NCBI GenBank assembly: GCA_030622295.1
Contig: JAUXGI010000061.1
Coordinates: 1-6,616 of the forward strand
Source of the DNA: Planctomycetota bacterium
GTDB lineage: Bacteria > Planctomycetota > B129-G9
Length of the DNA stretch: 6,616 bases
Reading direction: 5' to 3'
Shown here: positions 1 through 5,641 of the stretch, one piece after another
Position numbering within the stretch: position 1 is the first letter of the stretch
Layout: the number at the start of each line of letters is the position of its first letter
The notes under the pieces: model-generated
Told to the model about the DNA's origin: nothing
Databases searched by the model: none
What the model saw: the letters and a program-made list of their open reading frames with translations, nothing else
Translations under genes and position numbers: made by a program

Positions 1-12
1 CACATGAGCCGC

Positions 13-181
13 GCGGGAGCATGTAAGATTTGTTGGTGGTTTGGGTCAGAGCGCAAGCAATGGTGACTGTCCCCTTTACGGAGCCGGGCCCGATTTATCG
101 GGGTCGGCTCGTAGAAGGGGACTGTCACCTTGCGGCACTGACCCGGCGGCGGCATTACCAACAACTCTTACATACTCCCGC
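13..181. repeat. Long fold-back element with nested inverted repeats
   Basis: The outer arms (13-37 and 157-181) are reverse complements at 23 of 25 positions. Further in, GGGTCAG at 43-49 pairs with CTGACCC at 138-144, and GCAAG at 53-57 pairs with CTTGC at 129-133. The centre is a separate 68-bp hairpin at 62-129. The whole unit folds into one long interrupted stem centred near 95-97. No protein-coding signal is seen inside. It resembles a MITE or fold-back repeat inserted just upstream of the operon promoter. No flanking target-site duplication could be recognised, and the left edge lies close to the window boundary, so the element could extend further left. Confidence 0.75.
62..129. repeat. 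Inner 68-bp palindrome with GGTGACTGTCCCC ends (REP-like)
   Basis: This is a gap-free palindrome centred between 95 and 96. GGTGACTGTCCCCTT at 62-76 faces AAGGGGACTGTCACC at 115-129 with one T-T mismatch (68/123). An internal arm, 81-93 against 98-110, pairs with one G-G mismatch and one G-T wobble. Mismatches cluster at 78-80 against 111-113. Palindromes of the GGTGNCTGTCCCC type are, from general knowledge, frequent beside REP-associated tyrosine transposases, but no transposase gene lies in this window, so that link is inferred. If transcribed it would form a very stable hairpin. Confidence 0.75.
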
Positions 182-205
182 AGGTGAACGCGCGGGTGAA
201 AGGTC

Positions 206-234
206 TTGACCGCAATCCGCTGCAATGGTATTCT
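206..234 (+). promoter_or_regulatory. Candidate sigma70-type promoter of the transporter operon
   Basis: TTGACC at 206-211 (5 of 6 to the -35 consensus) and TATTCT at 229-234 (4 of 6 to the -10 consensus) are separated by exactly 17 bp. TGG at 226-228 gives an extended -10 (TGn). Transcription would start near 241, leaving a leader of about 75 nt before the first gene. The promoter lies just outside the right end of the fold-back element. It is a motif match only; promoter consensus in this lineage is unknown. Confidence 0.45.
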
Positions 235-305
235 GGCCTTGAGGACAAACATGGTGGTGTCGGATTGATGCTGTGCGGAACCAGGCCGGACCTTCCTGTT
301 CCACC

Positions 306-309
306 GGAG
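306..309 (+). promoter_or_regulatory. Shine-Dalgarno site that fixes the permease start
   Basis: GGAG lies 7 nt before the ATG at 317. The same frame has a TGA stop at 266-268 and no other ATG after it, so 317 is the only well-supported start. Confidence 0.65.
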
Positions 310-316
310 TTTTTGG

Positions 317-1411
317 ATGGCGGTAGATCTCGAGCAGAGAGAGCCCTGGATGATTCGGGTGACGGGGAGACTGTCCGAAGACACGGGTCGGGAATTGCTG
401 GAAATCGCGAAAATGGTCATCGACGCCGGACGCAAGGAAGTAACGGTGGAACTATCCGGAGTGGATAAGGTTGACAGCGTCGGCGCGGCTTTCCTTGCCC
501 AGGCGACAAAGGTCGCCGGCATTGTCGGGTTGAAGATGACGACTGAAGGCGCGCGCGGCATCACGGCAGACTACCTCTCACTCTTCCAGAAATCCCTCGA
601 GCAGACTCCCCCGGCCCGCCCTTCCCGGCATGGATTCCTTGAGAAAGTCGGCGGCGCGTTTTTTGACGCCGCTTCGGAAGCGAAAGATTTTGCCGGCTTC
701 GCGGTCGAGTCGATGTACTGGACCTTCATCGCCCCGTTCGAGCGCAAGGGCGTGCGCTGGTCGGCGGTATGGGACGAGATGCACGAGATGGGCGTGCGCG
801 CAGTTGGAATCGTCTATATCATCAACCTTTTGCTGGGATTTATCATGTCGGTGTTGTCCGCGGCGCAGCTGGAGCAGTTCGGCGCGGCGATTTTCGTGGC
901 GGACCTTGTTGCCATCGCTTTCACGCGCGAGATGGCCGCCCTGATGACCGCGATTATCATCTCCGCGCGCAGCGGCTCCGCCATTACGGCCGAACTGGCC
1001 ACGATGACCGTCCAGGAAGAGGTGGACGCCCTCAAGTCCATGGGGTTCAACACCACGCAGTTTCTTGTTACCCCCAAAATAATGGCCATGGTCATCAGCC
1101 TGCCGGCGCTTACCATCATCGCCATGTTCGCGGGTATTCAGGCGGGATTCCTGCTGGGGGTGTTTTCACTGGGCATCAGTCCGATGGTATGGGTGAACCA
1201 GACCATCGGCGCCCTGTCCGTCAGCAATATTCTCGTCGGGCTGGGCAAATCCCTCTGTTACGCGGTAGTCATCGTCGTGGTCGGCTGTCACAACGGGCTG
1301 AGGACAAGCGGCGGCTCGCGCGGCGTCGGCCTGGCGACTACGCGCTCGGTGGTCATGGATATATTCTTCATCATCGTTGTCGCGATGATGTTCGCGCTTT
1401 TCGTCGGCTAA
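317..1411 (+). CDS. mlaE: STAS-MlaE fusion: ABC lipid transporter permease
   Basis: This 364-residue protein is the membrane subunit of an Mla-type phospholipid ABC transporter. Residues about 5-90 look like a STAS domain (the MlaB role), with the VDSVGAAFL motif at 52-60 where the family has its D-S-x-G loop. A Pro/Arg linker follows (97-105). The MlaE domain starts near RHGFLEKVG at 104. Hydrophobic helices run from about 160 to the C-terminus. The family's coupling segment is clear: REMAAL at 204-209, then ISARSGSAITAELATM at 215-230 and VQEEVDALKSMG at 232-243, matching the conserved R-x-G..AAEL..M..EE.DAL pattern. Length fits STAS plus MlaE, since MlaE alone is about 260 residues. ATG 317 is chosen from its GGAG site and an upstream in-frame stop. 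It is first in the operon, 103 bp before the ATPase gene. Confidence 0.95.
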   Translation: MAVDLEQREPWMIRVTGRLSEDTGRELLEIAKMVIDAGRKEVTVELSGVDKVDSVGAAFLAQATKVAGIVGLKMTTEGARGITADYLSLFQKSLEQTPPARPSRHGFLEKVGGAFFDAASEAKDFAGFAVESMYWTFIAPFERKGVRWSAVWDEMHEMGVRAVGIVYIINLLLGFIMSVLSAAQLEQFGAAIFVADLVAIAFTREMAALMTAIIISARSGSAITAELATMTVQEEVDALKSMGFNTTQFLVTPKIMAMVISLPALTIIAMFAGIQAGFLLGVFSLGISPMVWVNQTIGALSVSNILVGLGKSLCYAVVIVVVGCHNGLRTSGGSRGVGLATTRSVVMDIFFIIVVAMMFALFVG

Positions 1412-1509
1412 CCGGCCTTCGGCCGGTCTTGTACCTTTTGCCCTGCGTAGTTTCAGGGTAATCCCCAAAGGCACGTAAACCGAAAGTAAAAGCCCCCCCG
1501 AAGGGGGGG
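1411..1509. repeat. Intergenic nested inverted-repeat element, copy 1
   Basis: The left arm (1411-1440) is a 7-bp hairpin, ACCGGCC-TTC-GGCCGGT, followed by CTTGTACCTTTTG. The right arm (1480-1509) is the reverse arrangement: CCGAAAGTAAAAG and then the hairpin CCCCCCC-GAA-GGGGGGG. The right arm's reverse complement matches the left arm without gaps at about 20 of 30 positions. Most mismatches fall in the hairpin stems and stay paired within each hairpin. The core holds a third stem, CCCTG (1441-1445) with CAGGG (1454-1458). The element begins on the last base of the permease stop codon and ends at the ATPase ribosome site, so it fills the whole spacer. Confidence 0.65.
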
Positions 1510-1514
1510 AGATT
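1493..1514 (+). promoter_or_regulatory. Hairpin overlapping the ATPase ribosome-binding site
   Basis: CCCCCCC (1493-1499), loop GAA, GGGGGGG (1503-1509). The 3' arm runs straight into GGAG (1508-1511), the only Shine-Dalgarno-like sequence before the ATG at 1515, and GGAG itself is only 3 nt from the start. Folding would bury the ribosome site, so translation of the ATPase may depend on ribosomes or factors that open the stem. The structure is seen; the regulatory effect is inferred. Confidence 0.5.
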
Positions 1515-2279
1515 ATGGCGCGACGAATACCAATACTTGAAGTCAAAGACCTTGTTACGCACTACGGCGAGGTGGAGATACTCCACGGCGTGTCGTTCCG
1601 GGTACACCACGGCGGAATACTCGCGGTCATCGGCGGCAGCGGCTGCGGCAAGAGCACGCTGATGAAGCATGCCATCGGCCTGCTGAAACCGACGAGCGGC
1701 TCGATTAAATTCTGGGGCGAGTCACTGGCCGAAATGAGCGAGGACGAATTGTCGGCTCTGCAGGAACGCTTCGGGGTGTCCTTCCAGTCGGGCGGGCTGT
1801 TCAACTCGATGACCCTCTACGACAACATCGCCCTGCCGCTGCGTGAGCGGCGCGACCTGGACGAAGAAATAATAAGCGCCATAGTGCGCACGAAACTGTC
1901 GCTTGTGGGTTTGGGCGACGCATTGTACAAGAATCCGTCCGAGTTGAGCGGCGGCATGAAGAAGCGCGCCGGGTTTGCGCGGGCGCTGGCGCTGGACCCG
2001 GAGATTGTTTTCTTCGACGAGCCGTCCGCCGGGCTGGACCCCATTACGGCGGCGGGTCTGGACGACTTGATATTGAGCCTGCGCAGAACTCTGGGCGTGG
2101 CCGTGGTGGTAATAACGCATGAACTGGAGTCCATAAAGAAGGTCGCTGACCGCGTTCTGATGCTGGACCGCGGGGATGTAATATTCATGGGGCCGCTGGA
2201 TGACGCGCTGGTCAGCGACGAGCCGAGAGTAAAGCAGTTCTTCGCGCGCCGTCCGGATGAGACCATAACGGTAAGATAA
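1515..2279 (+). CDS. mlaF: MlaF-type ABC transporter ATPase
   Basis: A 254-residue cytoplasmic ATPase that powers the MlaE-type permease encoded just upstream. All ABC motifs are intact: Walker A GGSGCGKST at 40-48, Q-loop Q91 in FQSGGLFNSMT, signature LSGGMKKRA at 144-152, Walker B EIVFFDEP at 163-170, D-loop SAGLDP at 171-176, and switch His202 in THE. FQSGGLFNSMT and LSGGMKKRAGFARAL are typical of the MlaF/Ttg2A branch. Length is normal for the family. ATG 1515 is the natural start because IPILEVKDL at 5-13 is the usual first strand. The preceding spacer is occupied by a repeat element whose last hairpin overlaps the ribosome site. Confidence 0.96.
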   Translation: MARRIPILEVKDLVTHYGEVEILHGVSFRVHHGGILAVIGGSGCGKSTLMKHAIGLLKPTSGSIKFWGESLAEMSEDELSALQERFGVSFQSGGLFNSMTLYDNIALPLRERRDLDEEIISAIVRTKLSLVGLGDALYKNPSELSGGMKKRAGFARALALDPEIVFFDEPSAGLDPITAAGLDDLILSLRRTLGVAVVVITHELESIKKVADRVLMLDRGDVIFMGPLDDALVSDEPRVKQFFARRPDETITVR

Positions 2280-2306
2280 GCCCTGCATGTCGGGCATTCG
2301 CGGGGC

Positions 2307-2403
2307 GCAGCCTTCGGCTGTCTTTTCCTTTCGCACTTGGTATCCTCGGATACCGCCTGCGAATTTATGTGAGATGAAAGGAAAAGAGCCGCCAGGGGCG
2401 GCT
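2307..2403. repeat. Intergenic nested inverted-repeat element, copy 2
   Basis: The left arm is hairpin CAGCC-TTC-GGCTG (2308-2320) then TCTTTTCCTTTC (2321-2332). The right arm is GAAAGGAAAAGA (2376-2387), a perfect 12-bp complement of that tract, running into hairpin AGCCGCC-AGG-GGCGGCT (2387-2403). The core contains GGTATC-CTCG-GATACC (2339-2354). Overall plan and loop types match copy 1. The left arm 2307-2334 is identical to 5642-5669 in copy 3. It occupies most of the ATPase to MCE gene spacer (2280-2446); short ORFs crossing it are not credible genes. Confidence 0.75.
2308..2330 (+). terminator. Candidate intrinsic terminator or attenuator in the operon
   Basis: CAGCC-TTC-GGCTG (5 bp plus a possible outer G-T wobble) is followed at once by TCTTTTCCTT. 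It is a short stem with an imperfect U tract, so termination would probably be partial. It lies between the ATPase and MCE genes, where full termination would uncouple a transporter's subunits. The right end of the same element has the same arrangement on the minus strand (hairpin 2387-2403, then pyrimidines down to 2376). Confidence 0.4.
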
Positions 2404-2446
2404 TTCCGCAACAGATACGAACTACCGAAAGTACAGGAGAAGAGAC

Positions 2447-3313
2447 ATGGCAACGGCATCGCAAAAGGTCAAGGTCGGCGTGTTCCTGATAGTCGGCGTG
2501 GTTTTGCTGGCGGCGGCGGTAGTGCTGACGATGGGAATTGGCGGGGAAGACACAAAAACATATTACATCGTGTTTGATGAGCCGGTCGGCGGCCTTACCG
2601 CGGGTTCCGTGGTCCAGTACCTGGGCGTGAACGTAGGCAGCGTGGAGGATATGCTCGTTACGGAAGAGGGCTTCGTGCGTGTGGAGATAAAGGTCCGCCC
2701 CGATAAGGTTCGTCTGAAGCAGGGTGTGACGGCTACGCTTGCACCGCAGGGGATAAGCGGTATAGTATTCATCCAACTGTCCGGAGGAAGCGGGCGTGAA
2801 CTCGACGAAGGCGATACCATCGGCACACAGCCCTCATTGTTCGGCACGGTAGACCAACTCATGGTGAAAATCAAATCGACTTTCGAAGAACTCAACAAAA
2901 CGCTTACGCGCATCAACGAGAGAGATATCGCAGGCGACATAGACAAGACTATCCAGGAGATAAGCAACCTGCTTACCGAAACTCAAAACCAGATAAGCGA
3001 GATAGGCCCGGCCATTAAAGCCGCCCTCAAAAACGCGGATGAGAAGATAGCCGACATTGACATGAAACAGATTAATGAGGATCTGCACGCAGCGATGACG
3101 AGCATCGAGCAATTCGCGGACGAGGCAAGCAAAACCCTTGAGGAGTTGAGACGCCAAGTCCCCCATGCTCGGCGAGAAGTGTTGATAACACAACAAGAAC
3201 TGGGCCTCACACTCCGTAAGATGCGGGATGCGCTTGCAAATGTAGAGAGGCTGGCAAAGGGGTTGGAAGAAGACCCCGCGTCCATCATCCGCGGCAAAAG
3301 CTCCGGAAAATGA
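2447..3313 (+). CDS. mlaD: MCE-domain lipid-transfer protein (MlaD family) with long helical tail
   Basis: A 288-residue inner-membrane-anchored periplasmic protein. MCE proteins form hexameric rings that bind MlaE and pass lipids through a central pore. A short basic N-terminus precedes one TM helix (about 10-30). The MCE domain spans about 37-117, with VGGLTAGSVVQYLGVNVGSV at 47-66 and GISGIVFIQLSGG near 102-114. After LFGTVDQL the remaining 150 residues are predicted helix with heptad-like spacing and few Pro or Gly, ending in DPASIIRGK, a tail seen in other MCE proteins. This tail is longer than in E. coli MlaD and recalls the helical needle of PqiB-type proteins. AGGAG at 2435-2439 lies 7 nt before the ATG. 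The lipoprotein gene follows after 80 bp. Confidence 0.93.
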   Translation: MATASQKVKVGVFLIVGVVLLAAAVVLTMGIGGEDTKTYYIVFDEPVGGLTAGSVVQYLGVNVGSVEDMLVTEEGFVRVEIKVRPDKVRLKQGVTATLAPQGISGIVFIQLSGGSGRELDEGDTIGTQPSLFGTVDQLMVKIKSTFEELNKTLTRINERDIAGDIDKTIQEISNLLTETQNQISEIGPAIKAALKNADEKIADIDMKQINEDLHAAMTSIEQFADEASKTLEELRRQVPHARREVLITQQELGLTLRKMRDALANVERLAKGLEEDPASIIRGKSSGK

Positions 3314-3393
3314 TAAAAACGGGGCAGTAAACGGTCTTTGTGCCGTCCTGAAAAAGACACCGCACTGTGTTCATTGTGAGATGAGGAAGAACA

Positions 3394-4035
3394 ATGAAAG
3401 AAATCATTCTCGGACTGTCATGCGTGATGCTTCTCGCGGGCTGTGTCTCGCAGAATCCCTACATTCCCATTCGCTATTACCAGTTGGACGAATCTCCATT
3501 CGTTTCTCAGCCGCGCGGGGAACCCCTGGAGACCGGCGTTGCGGTACTCAGCATACGCACCCGCCCGCGCTACGACATTAAGATGCTCAATCGCGACGCG
3601 TCGGGCCGGATAACGTACAGCGAATACGAGCGGTGGATAGAGACGCCCACGGAGATGGTCACGCGCCTGCTCATTCGCGCCCTGGGCGAGGCCGACGCCT
3701 TCGGTTATGTCGGCCCCACACGTTCCCTGCGTTCGGCGGACTACGTCGTGGACGGGGATATCCTGGCGTTCGACAACTTCTCTGACGACGAGGGCAACAG
3801 GGCGGAGTTCATCGTCAGGCTTGAGGTGCGCCACATCGACGACAGCCGTGTGCTCTGGTCGGACACGATAGAAACATCCGTGAAAATGCCCGCCGATACG
3901 GGGGCGTCTCTGGCGGTGGCCATGAGCGAGGCCGTGCGCGCAGCCGTGATCGAAGCCGTTGCTGAAATTGTGGATTCCGTTAAAAAGGACCTTTCGAAGA
4001 ACATTCCGCGAAACACGGGGCAGGACCATGGATGA
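3394..4035 (+). CDS. PqiC/YmbA-type ABC transport auxiliary lipoprotein
   Basis: A 213-residue lipoprotein with a short signal peptide and lipobox LLAGC (13-17; lipidated Cys17). Val, not Asp, follows the Cys, which favours sorting to the outer membrane. YYQLDE (28-33) early in the mature protein is typical of the ABC_trans_aux (DUF330, PqiC) family. It continues with VAVLSIRTRPRYD, SADYVVDGDILAFDNF and RAEFIVRLEVRH strands, then C-terminal helices. In the PqiABC system this lipoprotein receives the MCE needle at the outer membrane, and position after an MCE gene suggests the same job here (inference). GAGGA at 3383-3387 lies 6 nt before ATG 3394. The stop overlaps the start of the next gene. 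The 80-bp spacer before it (3314-3393) holds only a weak GTCTTT/AAAGAC stem (3334-3339 with 3353-3358). Confidence 0.85.
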   Translation: MKEIILGLSCVMLLAGCVSQNPYIPIRYYQLDESPFVSQPRGEPLETGVAVLSIRTRPRYDIKMLNRDASGRITYSEYERWIETPTEMVTRLLIRALGEADAFGYVGPTRSLRSADYVVDGDILAFDNFSDDEGNRAEFIVRLEVRHIDDSRVLWSDTIETSVKMPADTGASLAVAMSEAVRAAVIEAVAEIVDSVKKDLSKNIPRNTGQDHG

Positions 4036-5548
4036 GAAAACAAGCCAGGCAATCAGGGATGCCTCCACCCAACTGTTTACCAGCGGGCCGCTGAGCAAGG
4101 GACGGCTGAGAAAACGCCTCATGCTCGGCCACATAGTGGTGTTTGTCGCCGCCATTGTCGTAACAATGGTGGCCCTGGCCGTTCAGATTCACATGGAAAG
4201 TCTTCAGCAGGAGACACAAGAACTGAAGGCCCTTGCCGAGATAATAGCGTCCAATATCCCCTCCGCCGAGCACCGGAAACTGGCCGGGAGGGTCAGGGAA
4301 CTATGGGGAAAAAAGGAACCGCCGGAAAGCATAAGGAAAGAAATCACCGGCATGAAAGAGTACAGGGCCGTAGAGCGGAAATTTGAAACGGTGAAGCGTT
4401 CCGCGAAAAAGGTTGCCCACATCCACACACTCGTGCGGCTCAATGATGAACAGGCCGCCATAGTTACAAGCGACGACCCGGACCAGGTGGGCGTCGTTGT
4501 GCATTACGAACCCCAGCCGGAAATGAAGCAGGGTTTCGCGGAGCCGTCGGTCGGGCCGGAATCGATGCACGGGAAAAGGTTCGCCGCGCTCGCAGGTTAC
4601 GCACCCGTAACCGATACGGATGTCGATGCGCTGGTTGCAGTCTCTCGAAGTGAAAAAACCGTATGGCAGGCAATCGCGGAATTCGGCTGGATATGGCTGC
4701 TGCCGATTGCGGCGGGCATGGGGCTGTCGGCGCTTATGGCCTGGAAACAGGCCCACGGCATCATGGAGCCCCTGACGAAGACGGCGGACATTATCAGCAG
4801 GCTCTCCTCGGGCGACATGTCCGCCAGGCTGTCGCCCACCGACCCGAAGGTCACCCGCGTACTGCGCAGGAGCGTGGTTGAACTGGGCAGCACCCTTGGT
4901 CGCCGCCAGCGCATCAGCGCTTACTACGGGCGAACGCTTACGGCGAACATGATGGAGCGTGTCATGGAAACCGGCGAGGAGAAACTTACGCAAATCGAGC
5001 GGCGGCCGGTTACATTGCTGCGCGTGGATATCGCGACACCGGCGACGCTCGAGGACGAGGGGAACACCGAGAAATTCCTCGAAGCAATCAACGCCGCCGC
5101 CAGAATCGTGATAGAGGCAATCCTTGAAAACGGCGGTTCCGTGGAGGACCTCGACAGCAAGGCCATCCTGGGGGTTTTCGGCTCGCCGCTGGCGATGAGC
5201 AACCACCTGCAGGCGGCCCTGCAGGCGGCGGAGGAAATTCAGGACGACCTGGCGAACATCAGCGCCCGCCGCAAACGCGAAGGCCTGCCGCGCCTTGAAC
5301 TGAACCTCTGGCTGCATACCGGCGAGGCCGTGCTGGGTCTGATTGGAATTCCCGACCGCGGTGAATACCGCGCCATGGGCGAACCCGTTGATACGATGCT
5401 CTCGCTCCAGTGTCCGGAAGGCGCGGAAATCTCAGGCACCGTCGTAACGGAGGCCGTGGTCAAGGCCGCCAACCTTGACGGCAAAACCCGCTCCGTCGGG
5501 TCGTGCACCACGCCATCCGGAGGGGTTAACCTGTTCCAACTGCAATGA
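4028..5548 (+). CDS. Membrane receptor with HAMP and degenerate class III cyclase domain
   Basis: A 506-residue protein. TM1 is about 33-53, a periplasmic region of unrecognised fold about 55-217, and TM2 about 221-240. A HAMP-like segment follows (EPLTKTADIISRLSSGDMSAR), then a class III adenylate/guanylate cyclase homology domain from about 300. Retained landmarks are RVDIA (first metal Asp, D334), ILGVFGSP (380-387) and LHTGEAVLGLIG. Key positions are lost: the usual K-F-I-G-D-G reads D-L-D-S-K-A (374-379), so substrate Lys and second metal Asp are replaced, and the N-L-A-x-R motif reads D-T-M-L-S (455-459), losing the transition-state Asn and Arg. It is therefore probably inactive as a cyclase; a binding or signalling role is inferred. 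Start 4028 is chosen over an upstream in-frame ATG (3959) deep in the lipoprotein gene, as it gives an 8-nt overlap suited to translational coupling. Its Shine-Dalgarno (GGGGCAGGA) is poorly spaced. Confidence 0.85.
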   Translation: MDEKTSQAIRDASTQLFTSGPLSKGRLRKRLMLGHIVVFVAAIVVTMVALAVQIHMESLQQETQELKALAEIIASNIPSAEHRKLAGRVRELWGKKEPPESIRKEITGMKEYRAVERKFETVKRSAKKVAHIHTLVRLNDEQAAIVTSDDPDQVGVVVHYEPQPEMKQGFAEPSVGPESMHGKRFAALAGYAPVTDTDVDALVAVSRSEKTVWQAIAEFGWIWLLPIAAGMGLSALMAWKQAHGIMEPLTKTADIISRLSSGDMSARLSPTDPKVTRVLRRSVVELGSTLGRRQRISAYYGRTLTANMMERVMETGEEKLTQIERRPVTLLRVDIATPATLEDEGNTEKFLEAINAAARIVIEAILENGGSVEDLDSKAILGVFGSPLAMSNHLQAALQAAEEIQDDLANISARRKREGLPRLELNLWLHTGEAVLGLIGIPDRGEYRAMGEPVDTMLSLQCPEGAEISGTVVTEAVVKAANLDGKTRSVGSCTTPSGGVNLFQLQ

Positions 5549-5557
5549 CCCGGCTGC

Positions 5558-5611
5558 CCTGAGCCCCTTTTCTCACAAGTCCGCCCGAGGCGGACTGGCG
5601 AGGGGGTCAGG
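5558..5611. repeat. Nested hairpin after the cyclase-like gene
   Basis: Outer stem CCTGAGCCCCT (5558-5568) pairs with AGGGGGTCAGG (5601-5611), 10 of 11 positions. Inside it is a perfect 8-bp stem AGTCCGCC-CGA-GGCGGACT (5578-5596). It begins 10 nt after the stop codon. No U tract follows, so it could stabilise or define the mRNA 3' end but is not a canonical terminator. The core TCCGCC-N3-GGCGGA recurs at 5714-5728. Confidence 0.6.
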
Positions 5612-5641
5612 AGTTTATCCCGACGAAGGAGGGGCTGAGGA

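Noticed and set aside
184..468. Plus-strand ORF of 94 residues overlapping the start of the permease gene
   Set aside because: It overlaps a clearly conserved STAS-MlaE gene in another frame, starts beside the fold-back repeat, and has a low-complexity Arg/Gly-rich product.
2287..2577. Short plus-strand ORFs crossing the intergenic elements (also 5475-5732)
   Set aside because: Both share a QPSAVFSFR-like peptide only because the same DNA repeat lies in each. The similarity is at DNA level and is not evidence of protein coding.
1817..2776. Minus-strand ORF of 319 residues spanning the ATPase gene, spacer and MCE gene
   Set aside because: It runs antisense through two well-supported genes and across a repeat element; composition is Ser/Arg-rich with no domain.
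2368..3384. Shared decamer TGTGAGATGA at 2368-2377 and 3375-3384 upstream of two genes
   Set aside because: Several decamer coincidences are expected by chance in a window this size, and the flanks do not match.
3314..3393. Fourth copy of the intergenic element between the MCE and lipoprotein genes
   Set aside because: Only a weak GTCTTT/AAAGAC stem is present; there are no terminal GC hairpins with TTC or AGG loops.
4301..5317. Long minus-strand ORF (338 residues) opposite the receptor gene
   Set aside because: It is an antisense shadow in GC-rich DNA. The product is rich in Arg, His and Gln with no recognisable domain, while the plus strand encodes TM, HAMP and cyclase-like domains.
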